From Halichondria panicea (lineage: Eukaryota > Porifera > Demospongiae > Suberitida > Halichondriidae), in the NCBI RefSeq assembly GCF_963675165.1, contig NC_087388.1:5861651-5925650 (forward strand): a stretch of DNA of 64,000 nucleotides, read 5' to 3'. Both the position numbers and the translations under genes were made by a program. The notes under the pieces were generated by a model that did no database searches, had not been told where the DNA came from, and saw only the letters and a program-made list of their open reading frames with translations. Of this stretch, positions 10,216 through 23,459 are shown piece after piece (positions within the stretch are counted from its first letter, which is position 1; each line of letters begins with the position of its first letter).

Positions 10216-13200
10216 ATGTCTGAGTCAGCTGAGTACAAAGCATTCAAGGATTGTCACAGCAGTCTTCTTACTTGTATTAAGCAGTCTCCTAAAGATGTCT
10301 GTGATCATTTACTCCCTTTCGAGATCCTAGCACCGAACGATCGAGATTATCTTAAGAATGACCACCATGATGATGGTGACAAAGCTCGACGAATACTTGA
10401 TGCTGTGCTACTTCAGATAAAAAATGATCCACAGGTTTTCCATTCATTTGTTAGTGCTCTTGAAGCAGCTGGTAGGTTTACGAAGGCTGGTGTACAAGAA
10501 CTCAACCATGAATTACAGAGACGAAATCAAGAACAGTGCGATCAAACTCAAAGAATAGAAGATAATAGTGAGTTGTAATCCACTAAAAACCCAACTCATC
10601 GTCCATTTGATTGCCATTTGATTGCCATTTGATTGTCATGTGAAATAGCCAGTACCTGCATGGATGACATCGTAGATATTGAGTTACATCATGTAGGAGG
10701 ACCAGGAAGTTATGTGGCCAATTATGGCTTCATAATTATGCTTTACTTTATATGCTTTATATGCTTTATGTGGTTGCATAACTTTTACCTGGTTGAAGTT
10801 TAATATCGCCTCTAAAGCATAACTTTTAATAGTACTTAACAACATTATTATAGGCCTAACTCAACTCATGGTTCTAAAATCTGTGCAGGCTATGAGAACA
10901 GTCCAATGAGCCTACTACAACCATTACCCGGGTTAGCTGTGACTGAAGAAGCTGGGTCAGGTATTATAACTATGTCAAACCAAGTGTTAGAGTCCGTTCT
11001 TTTCTTCTTGTGTAGTTTTTGAGTTACCTACCATGGACGATGGAGATGGAGGGACACTACCTGATCCATTAGAGCACCCTCCTGATGACGCTGAAGTGGG
11101 AGCGGACCTCAGAGCAGCTGCAACAAGTCGACAAGTAGCACCCACTGGTATGTGATACATTTAATTATGATTATAACAATTATGACTGACTGATGTATTA
11201 TTATACAGCTGATTCATTTGGAGGACAATTGCTACAAACTTTCCAAAGTGAAGAAATTGAACAAGTCATTGAGCTTCTATCCCAGGCTGAAAGTCAGTCC
11301 ATTGATCTGATAGGTGTGTCTGATGCAGACGGCAAAACTCTCCTTCATCTTGCTTGTCGCAAAAACTGGATGGACTGGCATGGCATTGTGGGTAGCCTTG
11401 TCGAAAATCACCATTGTGATGTTGCAGCAGTGGATGAAGATGGGAACACACCCCTTCATGAGGTATATCAATGCGGCAATCTCCCATCCGTAGAGTACCT
11501 GCTTAGTCTACCTAGTTGTAATCCTGATGCAATCAACAAGCAGGAGTACACTGTACTGAGAATGGCCCTTGAGAAAAATGACAAGAAAACTGTGGCACAA
11601 CTTCTAGCGACAGGACGAGTTGATCCTAGAAAAGGTAGCTCATGCGGTCATACATACTCAGAATTGCTTGCAATGAATCAGCTCCAACCACAACCACAAG
11701 ATTACGATGGCTCAGCTCTTCAAATGGTGATCCAGTTTGCAGAATGCATGGAGGGTAACAATCACGTTCGCCAACCGTTCACTTCTTATTGCTTGCATAA
11801 AATGCTTCACAAGATCTTGAAGAATCGTGATCAAGTTACAATTACTAGAATAGTAGACCGCATTAAAGAGAACATGTTACCTCTTCCAGAAGAACCTGAT
11901 AAGATTCATAATTTGATTATTGATATTCAAAGCCTCTCAGACGAGTTTGACATACGTGGGGAGCCCACTAATGTTGTGGATATTCAAATAAGAAAGAAAG
12001 GTAAGTGAGTAGTAATTACTGTACGTGCAAAGTGTCATTACTCCACAGGAGGTAGAGAAATCTTTCAACGTGATATTCAACAAGAGAGCATAAACACAAC
12101 TCAGAATGTTACTGTTCCAGCTGATGTTGAAGATCAGGAAACATCTGACTACCCTAATGCAAGTGAGGTACTACCAAATGTTCAACATTCATATACTGAA
12201 ATATTTTATATCGTAAGAAAGGTGCATGTACGGTTATTACTTGATGCAGGAGAGTATGGGAAATACCCTAGGGCTTCAGAATTTCGTAATTCTAGCAGAT
12301 AATGAAGAACAGGAAATACCTGACTACTACTCTAATGCAAGCGATGAACTACCGATGTTGCAACCTTCACGTACAGAGGTACACTGTACTGCATGTAATG
12401 CATGATACTTTAGAAAAGGAATTAATGCAAGAATTAATTCATATAGAATTATGCTATAATTATAATAGCTACATTATGTAGTTTTTTTATGACACAATAA
12501 TTATGTTCTTCTTTGATCTTAAACAGGAGCAGAATACAACACAAAATGATGAGTGTTGCCAAATTACATTGAAAGCATGCGTATGCAGTTACTGTTGTTG
12601 TTTTATTGTCTCTTTAATTCTTGGAATATGCGGTGCAGTATTGTACGATGGCTATTCACTTGTTGGTACTACTAATGTGGTACAAATTCATCGGCAATCT
12701 GTGCCACTGATTGGAATACAGGATCCATCGACTAACTTTGTTAGGCTATCCGAAATAATTACTAGTGGAACAGACTTAGTTACCATTATCTTCTATAAGT
12801 TAAGCGATTGCTCTTCTTCAACTGCATTTATAGGCGTCGAGATCAATGAGATAATGACTGTAAACTTTAGCTCTCCAACTATCAAGAGCAAAGCTGTTAC
12901 TGAGTTGTATCTGGCAGGAAACACTACACTTACTGTAAATATCAATGTCATCCCCTCAACAAATTCTTTTACGGCCGTCGTTGTTTTTGACAATCTTAGA
13001 AACTACTTAAACTTCATTTCAAGCTCTTCGTTGGACAATTACTATTTTATGGATTGCATTGCTAACGAAACATCACAAACTAAGATCAATTTAATTTTCA
13101 ACAAAACATCGTACTACTATATTGGTTTGTACACAGACATTCCGACTGAAACTACTACTTTTACTGTACACATGGTTGGGACAATTCTTCAATATGACAT

Positions 13201-13492
13201 TACAAAAGGAAGCACTTTCTGCTTTATAAGCTCTCTTGATGATTTAAGTTGTGATTTTTCTCCGAATTCCAACCAGCAAACTTGTATTGTTGGTTCTGTG
13301 CCGCCTATATACACTGATACACCATTTGGAATAAGAAGAGCAACTGTAGAGTATTACACTGCTCTCAACTCAAATACAGCAACCAACACTTTATTTTTTA
13401 TTCCTTTAATGCTATCTTGTTTATGGGTTTGTTTTGTGGGCTGTTTTCTGGTAGTTATACCACCTCAGCAGCATCAGGCAGCACACAACTAA
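10216..13492 (+). CDS. Gene A: CARD, ankyrin repeats, two-helix membrane protein with novel ectodomain
   Basis: Exons 10216-10567, 10889-10960, 11016-11147, 11209-12000, 12049-12167, 12250-12378 and 12527-13492 join in phase to 853 aa. Residues 1-115 form a CARD-like death fold (DKARRILDAVLLQIKNDP, FHSFVSALEAAG). Two linkers follow (GYENSPMSLLQPLPG; LRAAATSRQ). The 264-codon exon carries three ankyrin repeats (DGKTLLHLACRKNW, DGNTPLHEVYQCGN, EYTVLRMALEKND) and a helical tail. The last exon has a Cys-rich juxtamembrane stretch (ACVCSYCCC, possible palmitoylation), helix 1 (FIVSLILGICGAVL), an ectodomain with N-glycosylation sites (NTT, NET, NKT) and signatures VVFDN, SYYYIG and CIVGSVPP, then helix 2 near the end (FFIPLMLSCLWVCFVGCFLV). 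Both termini should be cytosolic. Function unknown; a CARD-signalling receptor is an inference. Start chosen at the ATG conserved in paralogues B, E and I rather than 10195. Confidence 0.85.
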
Positions 13493-14128
13493 TTACGTCA
13501 TACTTATGATTGCTATTTTTTATCTTTTTACTATAACAATTGATCAAGCCGCAGTGCAAAATGCCCGGGTCGAGCACATGTTGCCTCGCTCACAAAGTAT
13601 TACGTTAGAAAGAGGTTACTATAAAGTTTGAGGTGTAAATTATAATTATAGGGAAAAATTACTTAATTATGCGATCATTAGTTTAAACTAAAACTTTAAC
13701 TCAAGAGTGTTACGGAAGAGAAATGGAAGAGAAGAAGAGAAGGTTAATGGAAACAAAAGTAGCTAGAGATCATGTTGGATAGATTTTAGAGTGTAGCCTA
13801 CATTTCCTGTCATAGCCACGTCCCCAGGCCGATTTTATAAGACTTTTGTTTCCATTAACCTCCTCTTCCATTTCTCTTCCGTAACACTCTTGAGCTAAAG
13901 TTAAAAAAAAAATGGAGAATGTGACGACTACCATGTGTTCAACATGCACTTTGTGAAATAACTATGAGGAGATCCACTGTGGCAAAATATTCTAGAATTC
14001 TACACAAAACATTTAAAAAATTTCGTGGTAACTATATACTAGGTTACACTAGTAATCTAATAGGACAACTCAACACCACACACAGATACTACAATACAGA
14101 TCTTGTTCAAACCATAATTATGTAGATA
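13493..14128. other. Convergent intergenic between genes A and B
   Basis: Contains the inverted-repeat element at 13691-13902; otherwise no coding signal. Confidence 0.5.
13691..13902. mobile_element. Foldback element between genes A and B
   Basis: A 60-70 bp left arm starting AACTTTAACTCAAGAGTG is inverted on the right, ending CACTCTTGAGCTAAAGTT. The arms include GGAAGAGAAATGGAAGAG and its complement. No coding capacity. A stem this long could end or interfere with transcripts of the convergent genes (inference). Confidence 0.75.
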
Positions 14129-17100
14129 CTAAATTTGTGACTCGAATGAATTTGAATTCTGAAAGCTACGATGTCGCTTGGGACTGATTTGAAGTGAGTT
14201 TGTTGTGAACTTGGTGTTGGTTTTTATTTTGTAAAAGACTAGCACTAAAGACCACAGAAGAACGATTATAAAAAAACTTATCCAGAGTAAAATTATCAGT
14301 TCTTCTGTATATAGGAAGTTCGAATACGAATACAGTATTTCCGCTTCCGTTACTTCATTGGTAAAATTGCGTTTTGGAACAATTCCTATGATACACAACT
14401 TCGGTGTTACAGGAATGTATCTATCAAATACGACATTACATACTGTTGTGGATGATATCATAGAGCAAAGGCTTATAAAAGAATTTTTTGAATTTTCCTT
14501 ATTCCAGCCATTAATACGATATGATATGCTGTCGATGACGTTCAAATTGTCTTCTATGTGAACTCCAATAAAATAGTAACTACTCTTTTGGAGCGAGATG
14601 CTTATTGAGAAATTATCGTTCTTGATGCAGTACTCCATATAGGTAAACATCCAGGTTCCATTGTGCAAAAATGATTTATATTCGTCAACATTGTCAAAAA
14701 CTACCAAAACAACTGGGCATTCTGAGCTGTTATAGTTCGCTGATAAGTGAATTTCTAGCCTCAGAGAGACATTATATTGTGTGTAGAGCTCATAAATTGG
14801 AGTATTTTCTTCTGGAGTGAGTATTCCTTCCTCGTATATTGTGGAATTTTCTTTTCTGATATCATCACAATTGCTGATGTTGAAGTGAATTGAGATGTTA
14901 GTATTAGTGATCTCGTTAATTGTTAGTTGCTTTACATTCGGTCCGACTCGTGCTATAGGTAGTACTGATTGCTGGATCAGTTGAGTAATATGTACTGAAC
15001 CACCAAAAGGTTTTGATTCTTGGTCGTTGAGTATCGTGAAGGAGAGTGCACAAGCAAAAATTACCATTGTGAATAACACACCCATAACAAAGCACAAACA
15101 TATAGAAGCTGCTTTCCTCTCAATGATATTCAGAGTATGGCATTGACATATCTGTATAGGTTCAATGAAAAAGAAATGTGATACGTTATAAGTTATACAC
15201 CAGACACTGCATGCAATAGACATTAGCTCTTGTATTCACCTTGAAGCAAACATGACAGAAGTAGCTGGCCATGGCCTTCATGGTATCCCACTGCAATAAC
15301 AGTTATAATTATAGAGATACCACAATAACAGTTTTAAGATACCACTAGAATTAATTAGCTAATACTAGATCAAGCAAGCATAGACTATAGTAAGATTATA
15401 GCTATAGTTAGCAATCACAGCAAGGTGTCTAACAAATCAACGACCAGTGGTATTACAACTACAATACACATAATAAATGCTACTTCTTACCTGATGTTTT
15501 CGTTTTGAATTTATAAGGCCCTCCAAGTCTGAATCGTTGGGTTGTGTGTGGAGATCGGGAATGGAACCTCGCGGTATAGATTGCCATTGAAGAGAAGTCT
15601 TTGCTGGAGAACGAGGTGGATTGTATGTGGGAGGATTTTTTTCAGGAATTGTAGGATTTTTAATGCACTCTGAAGCTTTAGAATCTTTTGTCTGATCAAT
15701 TAAAGTGTACTGTTGATCTGGCTCTGAATCATCACTCTGAAGATTTCTTGATCGTATGGTACGGCCATACCTTTCAGCCCGGCTTTGATCTGTGTATGCA
15801 TGTGCATGCAGTTATTATATCACAGTGTGTATAATGAGCTGTGAGTATGATGTCAACCTACGTGGTAAACTGACACTGACTGCTGGTGAGGTACGTTCCA
15901 CTGTAGATACACCAGTCGTTGAATTGCAACTGTCCTCTTCAGTACTTGTGGATTCATCTGTAAGCACAATATACATGCATGCATGCATGTGCAGTCAAAA
16001 TCATTTTACCTGCACTTAGAGGCATTGGCAATGCATCTGTCAGTGTATTAATGCTTGTCCTGTGAATATCCTCTATCTTATTAAAATTCCCCATTGGAAT
16101 GTTGGCAAGTATTTCATCGCACTCGACCAGCCCTCTCAAAACGTTTTGATGTTGCTTTTGATGTGCAATGTTAAAGGCAGTTAATCCATCGTTATTTCTA
16201 GCATTGACATCACTGAGCTCAAGAAGATATTCGGCAGCTCCTTTGTTGTTGAATCGAGCAGCTGTGTGCAGAGGTGTGTCTCCATCTTCATTCACAACTG
16301 AGACATTATGATGGTGTGTTTTGACCAATTGGGTGACTAAGAGTCCCCATTTTGACCAATCCCAGCGACAGGCAAGATGGAGGAGGGTCATTCCATCACT
16401 GTCCCTGATTGAACTGACATCAACTGTCGGATCAAGCCCTATCAGTAAGGCTAAGGCAGAAGTCAGGTCACCACCATCTTGGCCAAACGCTTTTAGCAGC
16501 TTCTTTGTTGAATTAACTTCTGCCTGTACATACATGCAATGCCATGGTTTAGAAGTATATACAACTAGCTGTACAAGGTACAGAACAATTAAGACATGTA
16601 CACCATAAATGCAACCATGCACTTTAGTATTGTAAACCTAACGTGAATATACTTATCACCTTCAATATTAGATCTACTTGTCGACCGATTTTGACCTCAA
16701 TGAATGCATTTTCTTTCAGGTGCTGCATCTGTTTAGGACTCAATTGGCTGTATAAATGACTAAAACATGCTGGAACTCGAAACACCAGCTCTGTACAGCC
16801 TTCTTGAACATGCTTCAAATTCAGAACTTGATGTGGTAGTAGTTGTTCCCAGCATTCTATAAATACTAACTTCAAATGTTGAATTTGATCGTTGGTGATT
16901 GCATCAAAGTCAACATCGATCTTACATGTTATCTCCACTGATTCAATGTGAGACGGTTGAGGGCCAAAGTCATCAACAAATAAAAAGCATCGTCGATTAA
17001 CATATTGTCGAAAAAAACGTTCATATTTCTGTAATGCTTCATCATCTTCATATGGGAAAAGAACTTCTTCTCGTATTGCAGAAATAAGTGAGTAATTGAA

Positions 17101-18562
17101 CCAAGAGCAGAAATTATTCTGTAAAAACTCAATTAAATCATTAAAGCTGATAGCATCACAGAGTAAAATATGTTCAGAAGGGCTATGATACATTTGGTGA
17201 AAATACAAACCTTGTGGTGTTAACAACTTCTGAACGTGTTGCTTTAGTTGTGTAACATCATATTGTTTTTGTTTTTCCAGATTCATAATCGTGTTTGTAA
17301 GTAAGCTACAAAACTTTGAATGGATTTTTCGAGTTTCTTTATCTAGGGATTTCATGAAGAAGCTTTCAGAAATTTCTGTTGCTGAAACTGTATCGCTACA
17401 AGCAGTATCACGAGTGCATCTTTTAATTTGAGGTGGCTTGGAGCTTAAGCACTTATCTCTGCCAGTGACATGACCCAAGATAGTACACTTTCCACAGTCA
17501 CATTGGAAGCTAAAGAATTTAGAATCAGGTGCCGTGAGTGATGCAGATCCAGATGAGCTTGTACTGACGGACCTTGGTTGTAACTCTTCACCTGCCTGAC
17601 CTTCGTTATCTGCTATAACGAGGTGACAATTTATTGGCTCACTATCATGCATGGTGTGGTACAAACTACTGGATCAGTATAAATTATCTGATATATTTAT
17701 TGGCTCACTATAATTATTACGCATGTTGTATACAAATTATCTTATTCATCAGCCATGACAAGCCCAAACGGCTGGGGAAGGGTTGTAGCAGGTTTATTGG
17801 ATAGCTCTCATATCTTGTTAATCATGCAAAACCAGTGAATGCTTTGCACACACTTAAGTATATGCGACCCTTTTTACTCACGTGAAAATGCAACCTTTAC
17901 AAGCCTTATTAAAGTCAACCACTATATACAGTGTGCACAGTGACATTGCTCTCCTGAATTCTTTCTTCGATACATTTTTGCAGAAATGCCTTTATAGAAA
18001 GGTTTTCGTGGATTTAATTTTCGTGAAATAGCAGCCTTTTGCAGCATGCATGCATGCATGGGATATTAAGTTCGTGGTTATAACTGTTCGTGGTCCAGCT
18101 TAATCCGCAAAAACCACAAACATTTGCACCCTCGAAATATACCTGCTATACGATACATAGTGCAATACATGAGTTGAGTTTTCATAAAGCAATCTAGGAT
18201 TTATATTTATACAACCTACCTCCTATTCTTTGACTTTGATCGGACTGTTGATGTTGTCTCTGTAATGCATCATTGAGTTTTTGCACTGTAGCTTTCGTAA
18301 AACTACCAGCTTCTTCAAGAGCACTAACGAATGAATGAAAAACCAGTGGATTGTTTTTTATCTGGAGCAGCACAGATTCCATTATTCTTCGTGCTTTGTC
18401 ACCAGCATCATGAGTGTCATTCCTAAGATAATCTCGATCGTTTGGTGCTAAGATCTCAAAACGGAGTAAATGATCGCTGACATCTTTAGGAGACTGCTTG
18501 ATGCAAGTAAGAAGGCTGCTGTGACAGTCCTTGATTGCTTTGTACTCTGCTGACTCAGACAT
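14129..18562 (-). CDS. Gene B: CARD, CGKC domain, ankyrin repeats, PPxY linker, two-helix membrane protein
   Basis: Exons 18562-18220, 17609-16660, 16523-16010, 15957-15862, 15789-15491, 15290-15240 and 15151-14129 (minus strand) join in phase to 1091 aa. Order: CARD as in gene A (DKARRIMESVLLQIKNNP); a ~315-residue domain beginning FQCDCGKCTILG that I do not recognise by name, shared with gene C; three ankyrin repeats (DGMTLLHLACRWDW, DGDTPLHTAARFNN, DGLTAFNIAHQKQH); Ser/Thr-rich linker; linker with NPPTYNPP, a PPxY motif; helix 1 (ASICLCFVMGVLFTMVIFACAL); ectodomain with VVFDN, SYYFIG and LCIIGIVP and many NxS/T sites; helix 2 (LIILLWISFFIIVLLWSLVLVF) and a basic cytosolic tail. Convergent with gene A. 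PPxY binds WW domains; recruitment of a ubiquitin ligase is an inference. Confidence 0.85.
17990..18145. repeat. Diverged MITE-like sequence in gene B intron 1
   Basis: TTCGTGG/CCACGAA-rich imperfect inverted arms ending ATACCTGCTATACG, resembling the terminus of the element at 1520-1696. Contains a TGCATGCATGCATG run. Boundaries uncertain. Confidence 0.35.
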
Positions 18563-18660
18563 GATGCTTGACAGTAAATGAAGAATAAGCTTTAAGAATG
18601 AAACTTTAAAGAAGCAGTATCCCATGTCACATGGCACACCTGCCACACTCTACCATACCT

Positions 18661-20150
18661 AGCATTGTGTATCAACCATGCATGGTTGTAGAGTAATACA
18701 AATTAGTCGACAAACAAGTTCCCCAAAACGATAAATATTAGTTTAAGGACTGTTAGAATTGTGAGATGGCTATGTGGTACAACCATATTCTACACTGTAG
18801 TTTTAATCAAACAATATGACTATTCTACTCGTCCGATCACGAGCACTATGATTATAATTATGAACACACTGTCAGCAAAGTAAGCCATTAACCCTACACA
18901 CACTGTATATACATGTAAGTATAGACAGTAAATGTACTCACACACACATCTCCGAGTCACCTGATCATGTTAGCGTAGAGTGTGATGAGTGCTTGTCTCA
19001 GGTACTGTATTGTGGGAGGTGTGAGGAGACCATTCTCCAGGAGTGTGAGGAGGGGGGTGCTCCGATGAGTGTTGTGGGACCTCTGGAACCGTTGGACCGA
19101 GGAGAAGGTGGAGTCAGAGTAGAGTCCGTCCAATCGATGGCTACTGCTCAGATAGTTGAGGTGTTAGAGGAACAGCTATATGTGTGTGTGCATGGATCAC
19201 TTCAATTCCTGTAAACACCACACATACCCGCCCCCCGTACCTCCTAAAAAGTAGTGTCAGCAATGACAGCCAGTTCCAATGGAGTGGGGGAACAGGAGAG
19301 TCTGTTGAGGGAATCCCCCACTTCCCTCAGGGCATCAGTCAGGTACTCAGTGTACAGGATACTCAAGTGGTCCAGAGAAAACAGAAAAGAGTGTCATTAC
19401 AGCTAATGTTGAAGTAGAGGCTAACAGGTTTGGAAGTGTATACAGTGTAACAATTTCACTGAGACAATGTGGTAAAAGAATGTACAAGGTCCTGCATGGC
19501 ATGGTACATTATTTTAAGCTCAGAGTCCCCCCCTATATAAGTAGATACTTCATAGCTGTCACTGAGTTGAACAAAATGTTACTATACTTTTTCCTTCATG
19601 CACTGTTGGGTTGGAGGTGAGTCCACTGGACTGGTGGAAGCCCCCATTGAACGGGGAGTCAATCTACACCAGAGAGAGAACAAGTCAATGCTAGTAGTCA
19701 CCGCCTTGCATATAAAGGTATAGTTGTGCACACACCGAGGCTGAATTGAATGTACATTGTGCTCAATAAGGAAAGTAATAGATACTGGCCTATAGTACAC
19801 ACATACAGGTGCATGCATATCATTGTTATATGTACCCTGTACTGTAAATGTTAGTACCGTTATGACAATGCTAGTAGTACCCAGGACAATGCCTTGCATA
19901 GAGTAATTGTGCACACTGAAGGCTGAGCTTCAAATGTTAGTACCCCTCTTCCCCCCTATGCAATGAGCCCCCATCATTCCTACAAAATGTGACATAATAA
20001 TTATAGACAAAATTAAGACGTATAGACATAAGACGGCAATCTTCTATTGAAGATCCACTATCAATGAAACATTCAATCAATAATTATTATTGTGTTAAGG
20101 TTACAGAAGATTGTTAAATTATTGGGATTGATTGTTCCACTTGTAATAGT
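18661..20150. repeat. Duplicated block, copy 1 (with 21275-22378)
   Basis: Nearly every stretch of 18661-19120 and 19540-20150 recurs at 21275-22378; copy 2 lacks about 400 bp of the middle. The block carries exon-like minus-strand frames. A third partial copy of one of them is at 41590-41690. Confidence 0.75.
18973..19663 (-). pseudogene. Exon-like fragments of an unidentified gene, copy 1
   Basis: On the minus strand, 19588-19663 follows a GGTGTAG acceptor and ends at a gtatag donor. About 19245-19350 reads YLTDALREVGDSLNRLS before a stop. About 18973-19165 reads IDWTDSTLTPPSP... then LITLYANMIR up to a gtgact donor. The compositions look like protein, but frames do not join cleanly and I cannot name the family. 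Probably pieces of a duplicated, decayed gene. Confidence 0.3.
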
Positions 20151-20173
20151 GGATTTCCAATAGAAGATTGATC
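20036..20173. mobile_element. Short MITE with CAATCTTCTATTG termini
   Basis: Left end CAATCTTCTATTGAAGATCC and right end GGATTTCCAATAGAAGATTG are near-perfect inverted repeats about 138 bp apart. Copy 2 (from 22272) is cut off at about 22378 by the element that follows. Confidence 0.65.
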
Positions 20174-21274
20174 TTTACCAAAAATGGACTAATTATTTAT
20201 GCTAAAATTATTACAAGCATAATTTATCAGGGCTTATAGTCCTACTGTTGAGCGTAACGATGTAGCCGAGAAAATCGAAGACAAATATGTGAGGACATGC
20301 ATGTACCGTAACTATGTAGTTGCTATGTATAGTCTATAGCAGATTAACAAATTAAAACAGTTAGAACAGTTAGAACCATTGTGAAGAGTATAAGCATGTA
20401 ACACAAGGTGACATTTCCTTGTATAAATCATTGACTCACATGGCATGAAAATCTCTACATAATATACATAATTTTTTTATGATACTATACCAAAACATTA
20501 TAAAGTTGAATAATTAATTGATAACAATCTGCATGCAGTCTTTGCCAGAATATAAAGTTGCAGATAATCTTCCTGCTTCATGTACATTGACATGTACCAG
20601 ACTCTTTATATTGTATCCCAAAAAGGAGCTATCAGAATGATAGTCATGTGACAATTCAGTGCATTAATTGATACTACTATACACCTGCACATGCATGTTG
20701 CATAAAATCACATTCGATATGAACACACAATACACAATTATTTCTCAAACATGTCTCGTCTTATACAGTGTCTTCTACATAATATACTCCTAGCTGACAG
20801 CGTCCAATCAGATTGTTCAATTCTTGGAACTTCTGCATGTACACACTTCGTGAATAGATCCACATATCTGACGTCAGTTTAGGTGGGATCAAAGTTCACT
20901 CCGAGGTGTTTGTCAAAGCCAAGTCTGTAGAGAAATAAGTATATGAAATAAGGGCACTATCTAGGCCTATCCCCTCCCCCATTATTCTATTCTGCCATGA
21001 TATTCTAATTATCTATAGACAAAATTAACGTATAGACATAAACACAGCACACAACTGACACACGACTTATCAGTGTTATCTTGCTGACTTGAACTGATCC
21101 AGAATATTTACCTTTTTGCACGAGGATGTTGTTATGCAAAGTAATAATTTTTACTTAATGATGTCTATTATCCCCAATTATTCTTTAGACACCTATTATT
21201 ATTCTGAGCTTGATTTAGCAGGGCCGAGCACTATCCCATGTACACAAATGCACACCTGTACCACACATGATGAT
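20174..21274. other. Intergenic, apart from the 20540-20945 repeat nothing recognised
   Basis: AT-rich, no sustained open frame; separates the two copies of the duplicated block. Confidence 0.4.
20540..20945. repeat. Dispersed duplicate of 32880-33325
   Basis: Shared stretches include ATGCAGTCTTTGCCAGA, CCCAAAAAGGAGCT (with one change) and CCTAGCTGACAGCGTCCA. Minus-strand frames read KHLGVNFDPT in one copy and KHLRVNFDPTSTD in the other, so an old exon may be present. A third piece is at 34067-34112. Confidence 0.5.
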
Positions 21275-22378
21275 TAGCATTGTGTATCAACTATGGATGG
21301 TTGTAGTAGTACAGATGAGTCGACAAACAACTGTTCCCTCGGACTATGAATACCAGTTTAGGGACTATAGACTATTGTGAGATGGTGCTATCTTTCAACC
21401 ATTTAAGTACGCGGTACAACCATATTCTACACTGTAGTTTTAACCAAACAATTGACTATTCTACTCATCCGATCACGAGCACTATGATTATAATTATGAA
21501 CACACTGTCAGCAAAGTAAGCCATTAACCTTACACACAGTGACACTGCATATATTTACATGTAAGTGTAGACAGTAAATGTATACACACACACAGCGCTA
21601 TCTGAGTCACCTGATCATGTTAGCGTAGAGTGTGAGGAGTGCTTGTCTCAGGTACTGCATTGTGGGAGGTGTGAGGAGACCATTCTCCGGGAGTGTGAGG
21701 AGGGGGTGCTCCGATGAGTGTTGTGGGACCTCTGGAACCGTTGGACCGAGGAGAGGGTGGAGTCAAAGTAGGAATAGTCAAAATACTTCATAGCTGTCAC
21801 TGAGTTGAACAAAATGTCACTATACTTTTTCCTTCATGCACTGTTGGGTTGGAGGTGAGTCCACTGGACTGGTGGAAGCCCCCATTGAACGGGGAGTCAA
21901 TCTACACCAGAGAGAGAACAAGTCAATGCTAGTAGTCACCGCCTTGCATATAAAGGTATAGTTGTGCACACACCGAGGCTGAATTGAATGTACATTGTGC
22001 TCAATAAGGAAAGTAATAGATACTGGCCTATAGTACACATACAGCATGCATATCATTGTTATATGTACCCTGTACTGTAAATGTTAGTACCGTTATGACA
22101 ATGCTAGTATAGTACCCAGGACAATGCCTTGCATAGAGTAATTGTGCACACCGAAGGCTGAGCTTCAAATGTTAGTACCCCTCTTCCCCCCTATGCAATG
22201 AGCCCCCATCATTCCCACAAAATGTGACATAATAATTATAGACAAAATTAAGACGTATATAGACATAAGACGGCAATCTTCTATTGAAGATCCACTATCA
22301 ATGAAACATTTAATCAATAATAATTATTATTATTATTGTGTTAAGGTTACAGAAAATTGTAATAAATTATTGGGATCG
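21275..22378. repeat. Duplicated block, copy 2
   Basis: Matches 18661-20150 with a deletion of the middle exon-like part and single-base changes, including one fewer G in a G-run near 21705, which shifts the frame relative to copy 1. Ends where the element at 22391 begins. Confidence 0.75.
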
Positions 22379-22390
22379 TAATACGGAAGC

Positions 22391-23384
22391 CCGTAGGGGC
22401 CATTCAATCCCACTCTAAGATTCCACTCTAGAATGCACTTCCACTCTGAAATTCCACTCTGGAATGCACTTCCATTCTAAAATTCCACTCTGAACTTCCA
22501 TTCTGGAGTGCACTTCCATTGTGCCAATCACATGATATCACGCGTCGGCCTCATCTTGTACCGAGATCGTGTCTACTATTAAAACCAGTGACTAAACAGC
22601 TCTGATAAATCGTTTGTGAGTATGGTATATTATTACTGTGTGTGTATAGTATTTATTAGTGGACTCTGCAGTTGAGAATGGTGCATGTTTTTGATAACCT
22701 CCCACATGCAAGTAGTTATAATTATTTAAATTACTATTCTGTAGCAAGGGCTACTGAAATTCTGCTGTTGTATAGCTACACATCTTTGAGATTATAAATC
22801 TGACCCCCCCCACACATAATTATAGTGTCGTATCTGTATTAAAGGAGTGTGCATGGGAGTATAGTGTCCTCATGCAGGATAAAGTCCCGCCCACCAGCTC
22901 TGCCCTCTCTGATGTTCAACCAGAGTGGAGCCTGGAGGTATATGTCAAGACAGCAAAAGTCAAATTGACATCATCTGGTCTGTACGTGTTCAGGCACTTA
23001 GTAACAGAACTGGCAGCTATGAACATTAAAACTGCACTAGAAATTTAGCGTTTATTGATGATTTGTAATAATAATAATAATTATCAATTTGTGCATGTGT
23101 TGGAGACAGCATTCATGTCCCCAATGCTGTCACCGTATAACAGTGGTTGTTTGATTGTGTCCTAACTATATGTTTCATTACAAGCAGTAGATCTAGCTGT
23201 TGGGGATTAACAAGATAAAAAACACAGGCCGGATTAGCCTGTATAAGAATACCCATGCACTCTCAAAATATTAACAAGTTTCTCAACTTCACTATAGCCA
23301 TTTTTTACACTGGATGAAGACAATAACACAATGGAATTTCAGAATGGAAATGCATTCTAGAGTGGAATTGCAGAGTGCCCTACA
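22391..23384. mobile_element. Element with multiple inverted subterminal repeats
   Basis: The left 130 bp holds about five copies of an ATTCCACTCTNGAATGCACT unit (22411-22515). The right end has the unit inverted (CATTCTAGAGTGGAAT near 23351). It interrupts the duplicated block at 22378, so it inserted after that sequence existed. A short plus-strand frame of 57 codons (22874-23047, MQDKVPPTSSALSDVQ...) lies inside. I cannot assign a superfamily. Confidence 0.5.
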
Positions 23385-23459
23385 ATGCCAACAGTATTAT
23401 TAGCAGGGAGTTATACACAATGTGCATGTACATAGAGGTACTCACACATCTCTGTACTA

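Noticed and set aside
11266..11487. Minus-strand open frames opposite the ankyrin exon, present again at 43610-43828 and 63094-63312
   Set aside because: Conserved only because the sense ankyrin exon is conserved in the paralogues; codon positions follow the sense frame.
16321..16608. Plus-strand frame over gene B ankyrin exon (and 27364-27732 over gene C)
   Set aside because: Antisense shadows of the ankyrin exons.
19582..19914. 110-codon minus-strand frame (and 21820-22056)
   Set aside because: Most of it reads through non-coding sequence upstream of the acceptor at 19664; only 19588-19663 has exon-like borders, and there the alternative frame looks more protein-like.
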